Source: Atherinomorus stipes
Lineage: Eukaryota; Chordata; Actinopteri; Atheriniformes; Atherinidae
DNA: 64,000 nucleotides
NCBI GenBank assembly: GCA_023101725.1
Contig: JALJCO010007076.1
Location: forward strand, 496,001-560,000
Direction of reading: 5' to 3'
Below, piece by piece: positions 31,142 to 43,700 of the stretch (the stretch's first letter is position 1; each line of letters opens with the position of its first letter). The notes under the pieces are model-generated. The model did no database searches, was not told the DNA's origin, and was given only the letters and a program-made list of their open reading frames with translations. The translations under genes were made by a program, and so were the position numbers.

Positions 31142-34121
31142 AGAGCTGAAACAACATGGAGGGCCAAGTTATGATACCGTTTATTTAACTGAAGAGAAGT
31201 AAGAGATAAGTAGGTTGCCCTGCTTCGTTTGCCTCCTCTTTTTCATGTTGCTTTCTATCAACTACATTGATTAGAACTAATGACGTAGATATTTGCCACT
31301 AGATTTCAAAATGATTGAATAAATATCTTGATGTTTATGCTCATGTCAAATGGCCTGAAAAATACAACTGAGAAAACTGAACATTTGAAATTGTTTGAAA
31401 AATTTTGAATGAAATGTCAGTGATCCTATAAAATGAGTGCTTGTTGTTGTTTCTTGACAACAGTATAATTTCTGGTTGAGCACAGGTTTGGATTTTAAAA
31501 CCATATGAACTGACTTTTCTTCCATGCTTCGCTAAACTTGTCTTCTCAGGTGAGAGAGCTTGAAGGCATCCCACTCATCTTGGACAACTGCAACATAGAC
31601 AGCAACAATCCTTGTATCCTTTATTAGCAGTGATTTGAAGATGCAAACACATCTGTACAGGTGCGCCTGTATTTCACATTTATCTGAGTTATTGTTCATA
31701 TTTATGTCCAGCAGTCGGTGTAGTCATTCCGGTTGTTTGTTGGAACAGTTAGTCAGGAAAGCTGATGAGTTTGCAGTCTAAGATAAATGCTGCATGGAGC
31801 TTTAATTGCGGCAGTGTTCAATGCTTGAGAAAACTCAACTTTGAAATACATCTTTGATTGCAGATGTTCAGCAGTTCCAACCCGTTAAAGTCAGTCCAAT
31901 GTTGACTCTTGTCTTATATCTTGCTTGGTTACTTTCTCTTATTCTTTTCCGTGCTTCCACCAATAATGTCTTCTTGTGTTTCTTTGCTGAATCACCCATG
32001 GTTCAAGCCCGAAACTGCCAGGCTGTTGATATGCAGTTTCTGGCGTGCGATCTGGCTGCGGAAAGCAAAGTGCAGGTGTCACATGATGTTAAAGGCACAC
32101 AACGGAACGTTTAGCAGTTTTCTCAGTGACGCGCCCTCTATCAACGGCTAAACTGGCATCCATCTTGCATCGTACCTGTACTGTGATTCACTCCAGCCAG
32201 TAAAAGACAGTCTTATCTTGACTCTTGTTCTGTCGCTTTTTCTCTTTCTTTTCCTCTCTTCCTCCGGTAATATTTCCTTGCGTTTCTTTAGCAATCCGAC
32301 ATGTGTGCGTTCAAAACACCCGCTGTGTTCATATCTGGTTCATATCCGTTTGCTAGAACATGACGCAGTGCTCAACCAATAGTCAGCTGCAACGTCACAG
32401 CCCCATCCCGGATGGAAAACTTAAATACTGACTTTAAGGTCTAAAAGTTACATTGTGTGTCTTTAAGAGCTAGGGGGAAAAAATCATCAAGTGTGGTTTT
32501 CAGCCTGGGGAAACTGGTGGGAATTGACAGCCCCAGAAATGTCCATAACGAATGTCAGTCATTCATTGTGAGTTAGAGGCGCAGAGTCCTATGTCCGAAA
32601 GTTATGCAGTGTTGTTTTAATTCACATCTAAATGGCTTAACTTTAACTGCTCTCTAGTTGGCAGATATGAACAATTATCTGCAGTTTAATTACAAATGCT
32701 ACATAAATCTGTCTTAACATTGGATCAAACACTTCATAAATGTGCATTTCAATTATTTTGCAAATTTCCATTCAGTTGCGGATGGAAACAATGCGGATTT
32801 AAGCAACTCAATGTGTTTCCATGAAATGAAATGCCACGTATTCCTACCGTATTTTCTGGACTATAAGTTGCCCCTGAGTGTAAGTCAAAAATATATCATG
32901 AACAAGAAAAGAACATATATAAGTGGCTCTGGACTAAAAGTCGTATTTATTTATTTAAAATAGGGCGATTTTGGATTTTTCATAACTTCTTTGTTGCTGC
33001 TAAAAAAGTTCCCAGTCACTCCAATTCCAAACTTCATGCCTGTAAATGATAATAAGCATCATGATAAAGAGGATAAACATCCTTGGCTCATGCCAGTCAC
33101 TATTAATTAAATTAGTTAACATGTATATCATGTGATATACAAGTTGTACTGGACTATAAGTCGCAGGAGCAGCCAAACTATCAGAAAAACAGTGACCTGT
33201 AGTCCAGAAAATACGGTATATCTCTAAATTGATCATGGAGTCCAATCTCTCTGGAGCTAATGTCAACAAAAAGGCTAAAAAGGCCATTTTCTTTAGAAGG
33301 GATGCATATGTGACACCTCTTACAGTTGTTTCAAGCGTAACATATAATTTTGCTTTAAAACCACACCCCGCTGGGCATCCTACTCTCTGCTGATATTAGT
33401 TTGTTAAATGGGGCGTATTGTGCCATGCTGCCTTTTCACCATGTCAACAGTCTGAGCCAAGTCTTTGTCCCCATGCAGACCTTTAATACAAGCAAACCCG
33501 CACAGAGAGCCCACTCTGTCTACCTTTTCATGACAGACTTTGTTTCTGTTCAGAAAAAAAACATAGTCACAGAGAAAGTGTTTAGAAAGTAATATGGGAA
33601 ACACGAGAGGGGAGAGTTGAAATGTTTTGTATCAGAAAATATAACCTGTCTGCTAAACTCATTTGTTTATGGAGCTGTCTGCGTACTCCACAGCCCAAGA
33701 CAAATACCAGGCCGTCAGGAGTTTGACATCCTGAGCTGGATGATGAAAATATTTTGCCTGTATTCCATGTCCTGTTATTAACCTCTCTAACAGCTTTTAT
33801 GTATTTACAACTGAATCTGATTGGCTAATTTTATACTGATCTGAGAAAATAAATAGCTCTGGTGAAATCCCAGAGAAAAAACATTATTCATGTGACTGAA
33901 ATCTGGACATTGTTCTCCTTAACTGACTGCTACAAGTTATCAACCAGTGGGCCATCTTCGCCATCAGGAACCTCCTAGAACACAACATGCAGAACCAGGA
34001 GGTGGTTGCCGCTCTGGAGCAGCGCGGCCCGGCCGACTACTCTGCACTCAAGGAGTTGGGTTTCCTGGTGGAGAAGCGAGATGGAAGCTTGCTGCTCAAA
34101 CCTGTGCGCAAGGACTCCTAG
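24932..34121 (+). CDS. atxn10: Ataxin-10
   Basis: Cytoplasmic armadillo/HEAT-like protein linked in mammals to neuron survival, neurite growth and cytokinesis. Coding exons: 24932-25062, 25483-25674, 26473-26558, 26665-26761, 27032-27196, 27394-27474, 27694-27850, 28038-28155, 28408-28592, 31550-31613, 33937-34121. They join in one frame to 486 residues; human has 475. Diagnostic stretches: LTAECFRVQRNSC, CGIQFLGNLAVGNQ, SFKAHLIRLIGNLCHR, LEGIPLILDNCNIDSNNP and INQWAIFAIRNL. An in-frame ATG at 24917 would add five residues. Exon 9 carries the conserved SHLIRLIGNLC-type helix. The last intron is U12-type. Downstream wnt7b is convergent, as in human. No human-type ATTCT array was seen in the introns. 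Confidence 0.92.
25925..26245 (-). mobile_element. Tc1-like transposon relic in atxn10 intron 2
   Basis: Plus-strand words such as GGTTGATGGGCAGCAACAG, TTGTTGATGTCTCTC and TAATACACACACCGAATCCT match the antisense of the N-terminal part of a common fish Tc1-like transposase gene. Many indels and a T-rich insert have destroyed the frame. A second relic of the same family lies at 39690-40260. Confidence 0.6.
26793..26817. repeat. 11-bp inverted repeat, 3-nt loop
   Basis: TTTTTCACATA and its exact reverse complement flank CTG, about 30 bases after the donor of atxn10 exon 4. Its function is unknown and it may be chance. Confidence 0.8.
30559..30781. mobile_element. Foldback MITE with long imperfect TIRs
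   Basis: The left end CAGGAGTGTCCAAAGTTGG and the reverse complement of the right end, CAGGAGTGTCTAACTCCAG, match, and pairing continues inward for about 60 bases (CTGTCCTTCAGG with CTATCCTGCAGG; GATGTTTCC on both). It is 223 bp and resembles a very common fish hAT-type foldback repeat with a GGGTGTC end. No coding frame. Confidence 0.7.
31091..31138. repeat. (TA)n microsatellite
   Basis: 48 bases of TA dinucleotide in atxn10 intron 9. Confidence 0.97.
31880..32030. repeat. Diverged copy of adjacent MITE internal sequence
   Basis: This stretch (TTGACTCTTGT ... TTCTTTTCC ... AATGTCTTCTTGTGTTTCTTT) is recognisably similar to 32195-32310 inside the neighbouring element (TTGACTCTTGT ... TTCTTTTCC ... 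AATATTTCCTTGCGTTTCTTT). It is either an older copy of the same element or a local duplication. Confidence 0.6.
32089..32466. mobile_element. Second TTAA-flanked MITE
   Basis: The left end TTAAAGGCACACAACGGAAC pairs with the right end (32441-32466), whose reverse complement starts TTAAAGACACACAATGTAAC: 22 of 26 positions match. TTAA is at both ends, 378 bp, no transposase. Both TTAA elements in this window begin TTAAAGG. Confidence 0.75.
32845..33218. mobile_element. TA-flanked MITE with 'GGACTATAAGT' termini
   Basis: Ends TACCGTATTTTCTGGACTA and (reverse complement of the right end) TACCGTATTTTCTGGACTAC are near-identical. The inner word GGACTATAAGTCGC also recurs. The terminal TA fits a TA target duplication. 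374 bp, no coding frame. This is a widespread vertebrate dispersed repeat type. Confidence 0.75.
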
Positions 34122-37100
34122 AACACTGGAGAATCTGCAGAAGAAAAAAGGTTTTCAACTTAAAGGCAGGTTTTCATGCAAAGTGTCTGTTCAGAAAGGA
34201 AGTACATGTTCACGTATGCTCATCTTACAAGCTCCATTAGTTATGCTTATTCTGCCAATTTAGAACCTGTCTTCCAAAAAAAAAAAAAGGTTTGTTCCTG
34301 TTAAGAGAACCTGACCGATACACTGCCAAGAGGCTGGCTTAAAAAAAACAAAACAAAAAGACAGGCTTTTGATTAAAATATTTTCAGAGAAGTATGTAAC
34401 TTACTTTTCTACCTCAGCAATGTTAGCACTCATGCCCTGCTGGTGGATAAGGTATTTTTTGACACACAAAAGAGCCTTGAGGTCTCTCTGGTGAAGAAGC
34501 AGAGGTCAGGATGTCAGCAGCTCCTGCTTTGTCTTGATCTGAGTCTGGGAAATGAGGAGTTAGTGAGTGGCGAGCACATGCTGATACCTTATGGAGAAGC
34601 TGATGCCTTGCGGTTTAATCCAAAGACAAAGAGCACCGCAGTGTCCAGGCTTTCTGCTTTTCAGAGATGATGATGTTACCAGCAGGGGTTGGGGTTTAAT
34701 CTCAGGCTTGAAGTGGCATTTGCAGTAACCATGAAACAGAGAATGACCAAATCTTGATGTAGTCTACCCCCTTCCTGCCTTACCTAATTAAACTGTGGCA
34801 TCTTGGCCATGTTACTGACAACCTCCTTGTTAAAATGGTCAAAATGGCTGCTTATGTGAACATAAATATTACTAATTAAAGACATCTAGATAGAGCATGC
34901 AGTAAAAAAGCAAGTAGATGGATGCCCTGATTTGTGAAGCACAGCAACACTGGACAAGAAACAAGAAAACTAGATGGCTTTCCAGAAAACATAATACAAA
35001 AAAAAATGTTTGATCATCATTTTCTTCTTGTGCTTGTTTTTTTCTCAAGCTTTGTGTGTCTTCTTGTTTCACGTCCAGTGTAGTGTGTTTCACCACAGGG
35101 CCAACGCACAGATACCTAACACTATGCATGTTTTAAATTAAAAACAAAGCTCATTGCATATTATGAGCTTATTATTGTCTCTGCTTGCTTTTGCACTCAT
35201 ATTAATGCTACAACAGTTTTTATACTAAACATAGTCTTTTGAATTTTTCTTCAATATAATGATTTTAGAAAAAGGCTTAAATAGGCATCCTGCATAACTC
35301 TTTAACCATTTCAATACTTACATTAATTCATATTTGACTTCTTTGGCAGCTCCTGTTTCCTCTGATCAGCTTATATTTGACTTCTACCAGACTCTATAAA
35401 TATTTCTTAGATATTTGATATATAGTAAACTTCCTCTTTGCTTGTGTGCACCTCTTTTTTTGAGCAGTGGTGGTGTTTCTAGATCAGTAAATGATGAGAG
35501 CATGCTGAAAGTGTGCATCCATCGAGTGAGGGAATCGGACAAGAGGCATTAGTTTGCAAAATGTCATCCCTCCCTGCTCCTCCCGCTGACGGATAAGCTG
35601 AGCGGTCCTGACACCTGAACAATGCAGCGCTTTACGGGGCTGCCCACACCCTGCTCCACCTTGTTTGCTCTGCCTCTGATTTTTAATGACAAAATGTATT
35701 GAAACAATCGGACGGACTTTCCCCACAATCCGACAGCATAGTGAAGGGAGCTTATGTGGTTCCGGTCCCCAGGATTTCAGACGGCTAACAAAACAGCTGT
35801 TACTTGCGCTCGACTGGCTGGCTGCAATGCTTTTCAGCCCCACAGGAAAGAGGCTGTGCAAGTCAGCCGGGCTGAATGAGGTGGCATGGCCGCAGCCGCC
35901 CGTTCATCTCCCACCACATCAGCCAAGGCCAGAACTTCTTGTTTCCCATATCAGCAATTTACACCACAGGCCCCCTTCTGCAACTTACTTGTGCCTTCTG
36001 GTTTCATGTTGTATTCTTCAACTTTGGCTCAGGTAATGATGCCTAATAAAGAACTGCATGTGATATAAAACCTTTTCTAGTTATTTGAATAAGAAAACCC
36101 ATGAAATGAAACTCAAAAGGCATTAAAAGGATGCTCAAGTTTTATTGATTTAAAAAAACAACTCTCCCTGTTCGTAAGTGATGCAGACTTTGATTTTGCC
36201 ACAAAACAAATAAACTGTTGTAAGTTACAGCTTTGCCTTTTTGAAGCACTGTTGTTCCTCATTAACTAAAAGAGCTATTAAGACAACTGGAAACAGATCT
36301 GCTCGATCTAAAGCTGTGCACTCAGTTGTTTTGCTGAAGCCTTCAACATATAATCCACTAGCTACTTCCACGTTTTTACTCTTAATAGTGGTTTCCACAG
36401 TTTTCTTTGGACTTTCCACGACTTTGAAGTAACTTAACCTTTATGGACTACTTTGAAAGGTGAAGGATTGTATTAAGGTGGACAATCTGGGCTGCTTTCA
36501 ATAAAACACATGGAGTATTTACAGTTCAGGAACTTGATCAAAGACATATATTCCAAATAATTTATAGCTTTTAAATCTGAATACAATGACGTTAGAAAAC
36601 ACTTGTAAATAGTGACTCTCTTTCATCTATAAATGACATAAAGTGCCACGTTCCTCATATAAAAATATACTCTTCAAATTGTTTTGTAAGTTATATAAAG
36701 CCTAAATAAACATTTCTGAATACATTAAGGGTGCTGTCCAAAAATAGCTTCGAGGCCTTTGATCCTCTCATACCCCCTTCTGTGTGGTTAGGACACATGC
36801 CATCCACCCAGGCAGGCCTAAACCGCGCTGGAAGGCCTTGTGTAAGCAGAGGCCACGATGTGGAATTCCATGTCTCTGCTGTTCATGGGAATGTTGGATG
36901 TATCCGAACCTGATTGCACCTCCGTGGAGCTCCAACCAGGCTCGCATGGTTTTCTCTGGAGTCAAGAGCCCTCCAAAAACAAAACAACAGTTGCAGTCAA
37001 GATGAAGCGATGTTTAGACTGACCAATCGGGATGCTCAAAACGCTATTCTTGGTAGTCTCTCGGTATCCATGCGATTTTTTTTTTTTGGTACAGCACCAA

Positions 37101-37778
37101 TCCCATTCAATAACTCGTGTCCCATGAAATAAGAAAAAAAAGCAACCATGTGAGTGCAAAATAATCTATAGCAAGATATGGCGCTGATGAAAATAAAAAG
37201 AGCATTTTAGTGGCTGTAAATATGACTCCATACAACTACAAAGAAGTTACTCCCCACTTTTAAATGAAGATTGCAAAGAGGGAAAAATGTTAGAGCTGTT
37301 GAATATGCTAAAGGTTTAAAGATGTTTTGCATAAATAATATAGTTTCATTTTCAGTGTTTAAACAGAATACAGTGTGAAAGGACAGTTTAATGTGTTTGG
37401 CTGCCTTCGTTCAGGCATCTTCAGAGCCAGTTCTGTTTCAAGGCAGTCCAAAGAACATTTCTCATGTAGCGCTTCCTTTTTCTTTTCTCTTGTGCTGAAT
37501 GTCTGTAAAACACATCTTTGCAAGATGTTGTCTTGATAATGAAGCTTTGTCAAAAGCAAAAGAGGAGCATAAAATCCCTTGAACTTCAGCGTCTTTGTAT
37601 CTTTGTTTGAATCAGTTCAGAAGCAGATGTGTACCATAAATGTCTTTGTGTTGCTCCCATTGATCTCCAAACTTCATTTATTGTCATTTTCCTTTCTTTA
37701 TATTGTTCCAAACAGGATTTCAAAATGTGCAAAATGTAATAAATACCTCCGGGTCCTTCATTTAAGATTTTCTCGTTC
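34122..37778. other. atxn10-wnt7b convergent spacer (both 3' UTRs)
   Basis: It contains the atxn10 3' UTR (ATTAAA at 34372-34377 is a possible poly(A) signal) and, on the other strand, the wnt7b 3' UTR (minus-strand AATAAA read as TTTATT at 37677-37682 and 36141-36146). A 125-codon minus-strand frame at 35484-35861 and GC-richer patches at 35560-35900 and 36740-36980 are not recognisable as genes. Confidence 0.5.
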
Positions 37779-40700
37779 CTACTTGCAAGTAAACACTTCA
37801 GATTTCTCACTGCAGGTGTTGCACTTGACAAAACAGCACCAGTGAAACTTGCAGTTGCACTGCCAGACCCGCGTATAGTGGTGTGTGTTGTAGCCCCGGC
37901 CGCAGCACATCACATTACAGCCGTCCGTGTGGGTCGAGGTGCCGTTGCACAGCCTGCCTCTCGTCCCTGTGCTCCCTGTGGCCGTGTCTTCTTCACAGTA
38001 GTTGGGTGAGCGCTCCAGGTACACTAGGTCCGTGTCTGTGGGCTTCTGGTAGCCCCTAGCCTCTTTGAGACGTAGGAAGGAGGGCTGGCGAAGCCTGGAA
38101 GCTCGGACCGGCTCCACTTGAACTGCTTCGCTGTAGCGCTCCTTTAGCAGGTAACCGATCTCTCTGAACTTTGGTAAGGTGATCCAGCAGGTCTTAGTGG
38201 TGCAGGAACCGGACACGCCGTGACACTTGCACTCCAGCTTCATTCTCTCCTCCAGGATCTGATCCCACAGAGTAAAGATTAGATATGTGCATATTAAGAA
38301 AGGCAAGTTATGAGCTGAAAATGTGTTCTGTGGCACAGATGTATAGTTATTGAAAATTCACAGGTCATTTACAAACATTTAAAGTGGTTAAGTCTGTCTC
38401 TTTTGGTAAGCTGGGATTTCTGCGGCACTTCAACTTTCAGCACAGCAGCAAATTTGCCAACTTTATGTCAAAAACCTGGGGAAAATAACTCATACCCCCA
38501 AACTGTAGTCTCTAATTAACTTTACCTTTCTTCAGACCACAGAATGGCGTGACAGCCGGAGAAAACTGACCAGAGCTGTTGTGTAACCATACATGTATAG
38601 AATTACATGGCTGTTTGAGCCAGATTTACATTATAATGTCATATAAATATTTTCAGATGAAAAAATAGACAGGTGACGGATTTTGACGAAAATGCATGTT
38701 TGATATAAGATTTTTTAGCGACCTAGCCTGTAATAATACACTGCAACTTGTTTGTCCACATCATTAGTCAAACCAGGAACTCTCTCTCTCCCCCTCATGA
38801 ACATCACAGTTTTGGAAGCTTCCCCTGACTCTCGTTGATTCAGTGTGTGTGCTGATGCAGAAATGTGGTCTTAGATGCTGCCACTGAGAAAGGAAGAGGC
38901 AGAGACTTACAATAATATCCCCTATTCTAGCCTAATGCTTAGTTTAATTCACTGAATGGACTGGAAGGGACAACCTCATGGGACAGCTGCATTTTAAAAT
39001 TTGATTAACAGAATACTTAGATGAGAAAAAGAACATTTTTTAAAAATGTTTATATTCATTCATTCATTCTTCCCAAGCTATTTAACAGACTTTTTGCACA
39101 TAAACTTTCCTATTTGCACAACTTCTCTACTTTTTAAGATTTTACATACAACCAAACTTTTCTCCCTTGTGTTACCTTTCGGCCTGCCTCGTTGTTGTGG
39201 AGGTTCATCAGGCGGCGGGCGTTTTTCTTGATCTCACGAGCATCCACAAAGCGCCGTGAAAACTCCACGCCATACTTTACATCAGCTGAGCAGCCCCCCC
39301 ATTTCCAGCCCTCCTCTTGGTCATGGTAGCCTTGCTTTTCACGGTCGCAGCCGCACTGGCTCAGGTTGCCTTGGCTACATGCTGCCGTCACTGCGTGAGC
39401 AACCCCAGCTGCAGTGATGGCATAAGTGAATGCTGCCTCCCTGCTGCCTAAAGAAAACAAAGCAGAATCAGAATCAGTTGGGTTTGAGCAGTTTAAAGTA
39501 ATTCAGATATGTGCAGGGCTGTATTGGGTAGCTTTCTTCACTTTTTTGTGTGCATTGCCCCATATTAACGTGTAGAACCTTGTTTGACTTATTACAGCTT
39601 GTAAATGTGCTCAAGCAGAAGGTATTTGTTGATGCACAGCTCACTTTAGGTTCTGCTACAGTATTTTAGTCAGGTTAAGATCTGGACTTTGCCTGGAAGC
39701 TCGATTCTTATCTTTTTCTTGATCTGTCTATAGAGTTGCTGCTGTGTTTGGGGTCGTTGCCCTGTTGCATGACCCAGTTCACAGTTGACTCAGTGACTGC
39801 TTGGTGCCCAGGTCCTGTGGCTGCAAAACAAGCCCAAATCATCACTCTTCCACCACCATTAATGCTGATAGTCTGAGTTTGCTTTTTTCCAAATGTGGTT
39901 CTGTGCATTTTTGCCAAGCATCTTCATTTTGCGCTTGTCTGTCCAAAGAACATTGTTCTGGAAGTCCTGTGGTTTGCTCAGATGTAACTTTGCAAACCTA
40001 AGCTGCACTGCCATGTTCTTACAGAGAAAAGTATTACTTCTTTCAGTCTTTAGTTTTGCACTTGTACATAAGCTTCCTGACTTGATAATTAAAAACCCTG
40101 AATTATTTGGACGCTGCGACAGTCATCACACTTTTGGAAACCACAGTTTCTTCACTGAAATCGCTGCTGATGTCTTTCCTCCTTGGCATTTTGACAGCAC
40201 ACACCTGAATGCCCCAGAGCCGGCAAACTGAGGTGGTCACTCTTGCTGATGATCATTTGAGTCGGTGTGATCAGCTGCTGTCACGCTATTGCTATAAATT
40301 CCAAAGACATAAAAGTTTGGTGTCAGAAGTGGTACTTGTGAAGTTTTTATAAAACAGTTTGAGCATCTGCGTAACATCATAATGACTCATTTTTCCCTGG
40401 ATGTCTCGTTTTATACACCAGTAGTCAGTCACTATTAAAACAACGATCAGTGCAATTAAGGAAACACAAGTGACACCTGCTGGCTGATCAGAGGCGCCTA
40501 CTGTAATGTTTTTCATCAATGGTGTTTCTCACGCAGCTTAAGTGTCGCCCTGTGTCTGTTTGAGATGGCCCTCATTAGTATGTTAAATGATACTTCTGCG
40601 TTGCAGAAGTGTCGACTGATATGTCCTCATTTTGTATGTCACCATCGTAACAAGAATAAAGACATTTATATTTATTGGTTGGAGGGGAAGATGAATTAAT

Positions 40701-43700
40701 TGGCACAACCGTTTGTAATGGGATAGCCTGCCTTCCCAGTCAGGATAATGCTGGGCCTGTGTGTGGCTCAACAACCCAGAGTATTAATGCACGCCGTCTC
40801 TGGTAGAGGCGATTCTAATGGCTCCTTTCCAACCTGACAAACTCACTCGCAGAAACCATCAAACTTGCGGTTCCCTTCATCCGTAACTCAAAACAAACTC
40901 TGAAGTCGTCTCTCATCAAGCTAAATCTGCGACCTATTCAGATGTGTTGCATGGTGAGCATTTCTTGTATGGTGAGCATTTCTCAAGGCATCAGACGCAA
41001 GCAATAGCCAAACAGCCTTCTCTTCATGCTGTGATTTGTTTTGATTGAACAGCAGTGCATGCAGGGTTCCATTGTTGCCATCCAGCTGCTGGAGCTGACT
41101 TCAATTAGTGGTTTACATGAATCTCTCTAGTGTTTCTCAATGCTTAATGAGTTCACAGGCCCTGCAGGTCAGTCGAATGAAGTGGTGGATGATGCATTCA
41201 CCACACAAGAGCGGTGTATGGCCCTGGCTTATATTTATATTTTTAACAAAAGAAGAAAGAAAGGGAAATAGACTTTTTTCCCCCCTTTTTCTTACTACAG
41301 TATGAATCATAAAGAGTCACAATTTCTGAACTAGTTCTTATACAGCCTTGATTAAGTTGAGTCTTACAGAAAGTTCTCAATTGTTTCTCATGAAGAGGAT
41401 ATAAGGAACAGGGTCTGGTCTTGTGTGTCTCTCTGAGTTCATATAGCCCCCCCCCCAAAAAAGGGACATTTGATCCCGACGTCTTGTCTGCCCCGTCTCC
41501 CGTGTTGAAGAAAATGATCGCTCCCAGAACTGCTAGATTAAACATGCATTCAAACCCACTGCAAGACCGCAACAAAACATTTCAAGCTGAAATACAATTT
41601 ATAGAAGAGGTTTACGTTTGGAGCAAACTGGCAAATGTGGGAAGTTCAAACTGGGAGGAATATCAAGGAAAAACTTGCGTCGGTTGTAGCAAGAAGTGCC
41701 CTGATCCTTCCACTGTGCTTCATAACCAAATCTTCTTTCACTTTGTAATAATGTGTTACTTGCATTGTGATGTCAAACACATGCCTGGAGTGAACCTCCT
41801 TCATGGACTCAAATGAGACCTCTGGAGCTGGAGCTCCTTCATTCATTGTGGTTGCATGTAGGCTCTAAACAAATGTCTTTATTAAGTCTTGAACTTTGTC
41901 CAATGCAGCTACTTAGGGTGCAAGGAAAATATAGCATCCCACAGAGCAACATACAGACAACTTTAGTTTGACTGTCCACCTGTTGACACCTGTTTGTATC
42001 AGTCCACACTTCTGGCATGACTAAAATTTTTAATCAAATTTATTCATTGTCTTGGTTTATTTTAGCTTTAAGTATAAGTGATTTATAATTGTGGCTGAAA
42101 GATCCATGGTAAATGTCCCTCCACGTCCTTTCTTTCTTCCCATTTCCTGTCTATTATATAAAATACAAGTGTAAAAATCCATGAGATGACTCTCCTCCTT
42201 TTACCTTCCTCTACTTATCTAACTTTTTTTTTCTCCATATCAAGATTTAAACTATTAAAACTAGCTTGATTGATCTAAAGAGGCTGAATTTCAGACAGAC
42301 TGACCTACTCTCAGTTCTCGTCCGAAGACAGTCCTCTCTCCCAAGGCTGAGCAGTTCCACCGGCCATAGCGGAATTGGTACTGACACTCATTGATGCCCA
42401 GCTGGGCACCTTCGCCAATGACAATGATGGCGTCAGGGCGACTCTGACAGAGGGCCCTCTGACGGGGAGCCAGTCCTGGTATCTTGTTGCAGATGATGTT
42501 TGCACCCAGAGCTACCACGGAGGACAACGCCCTGTAGGCATACAGAAATGGAGGTCATAAGGAAGTATGATCAAGATGGATTCTTCTTAGATAGCTACAA
42601 GTTTTTAAGAAAATATGCGAACATTCTGTCTGAAATCAAGAGAAAGAGTCAGCTTTGGGGTTTACTTTGACATCAATTAATATTTGTCATGAAAGCTGCA
42701 TTTCTGTACATCTACAATATTATTACTACTAGCTGCTTGCCATGGCAACAGCTAATGGGGATCCTTAATAAAATTACAAAAATTACAATATGGATTATCC
42801 CAGACCACATCACTTCATAGAAAACAGCTTCAGATAAAGTTAATTTTTGCCACTTTCTCCTTGTTACATGACCACTACAGCTATTTTAGGTCTCCGGAAC
42901 AAGAGGAAAGTATGGTGCAGCAATCACTCCTTGTGGAAGTCTGGGTCTTTGTAATGAGCTCTTTCTTATGACATTAAAAGGCCTGCTTCTGTAAGCAGAG
43001 CATGAAGTAATAACTTAACAGCACTCTTTTCCATATGCTGGCCCATGTCTTGACGAGGTGCTCCAATGACAAAGTGGTTCTGGTGTAATGTGTAAATCCA
43101 TTAGAGCAGGTTATCTCATCAGCTGCGCACATGCTCCAACATGTAAAAAATCATGTAGATTAAATATTGGCTGCACTATATCAAGTCATATATAAATTAA
43201 AAAGAAAAAGTTTTATGGCTCAGTTCTAGAATTAAATCGCTCATATGATGGAGAAATCCGCAACTCTGTCCTCATTGAGGACTGAAATGGAACTAATAAA
43301 AAAAGACACGTCACACATTGCCTAAAAAATCCAGAAAATAATCTCGTATCCGTGAAGAATGAAGATATTGACCTTTTACATTTTTGTTTGATCTTTCTCA
43401 GACTTTTGCTTAATAAAACAACCATTTGTGCTGCACACCAAACACAGCCAGGAAAATAAAATTTAAACGATATTAAGACTTTAGTGAACACCTGCTACAA
43501 ACACTTTTGGGGGGCCAATTCATTTTGCGCGTAAATGGAGAATTTATACGGGAGACGCAACTCGAAGATGGACATAAAATGGACCTGAATTTAATTTGAG
43601 CATTCAGAAGAAACGTACAGGTAGCTACCGCTGGTGAGGATGAGGAAGATCTGCGGGTAGTAGACGGACAGCAGCGCACTGCGAGACGAGATGATGAGCA

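Larger units (their letters stand above)
28593..31549 (+). other. atxn10 intron 9 (large)
   Basis: A 2.96-kb intron between the HLIRLIGNLC exon and the small exon 10. It holds a foldback element (30559-30781) and a TA microsatellite (31091-31138). Several 60-107-residue open frames here have no recognisable content. I saw no ATTCT array like the one in human ATXN10. Confidence 0.6.
31614..33936 (+). other. U12-type (minor spliceosome) last intron of atxn10
   Basis: The donor reads GTATCCTTT directly after CCTT, the exact U12 5' splice-site consensus. Near the 3' end TCTCCTTAAC (33914-33923) matches the U12 branch site, with the branch A about 14 bases before the terminal AG at 33935-33936. 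There is no long pyrimidine tract. Exon frames join correctly (Pro, split Phe, Ile-Asn-Gln-Trp). The intron holds two MITEs. Confidence 0.85.

Noticed and set aside
35484..35861. 125-codon minus-strand open frame between atxn10 and wnt7b
   Set aside because: No recognisable domain, no splice or start context, and an overlapping plus-strand frame; probably chance in a GC-richer patch.
39708..39917. 69-codon minus-strand frame as a gene
   Set aside because: It is a Tc1 transposase fragment with a damaged DDE-end motif.
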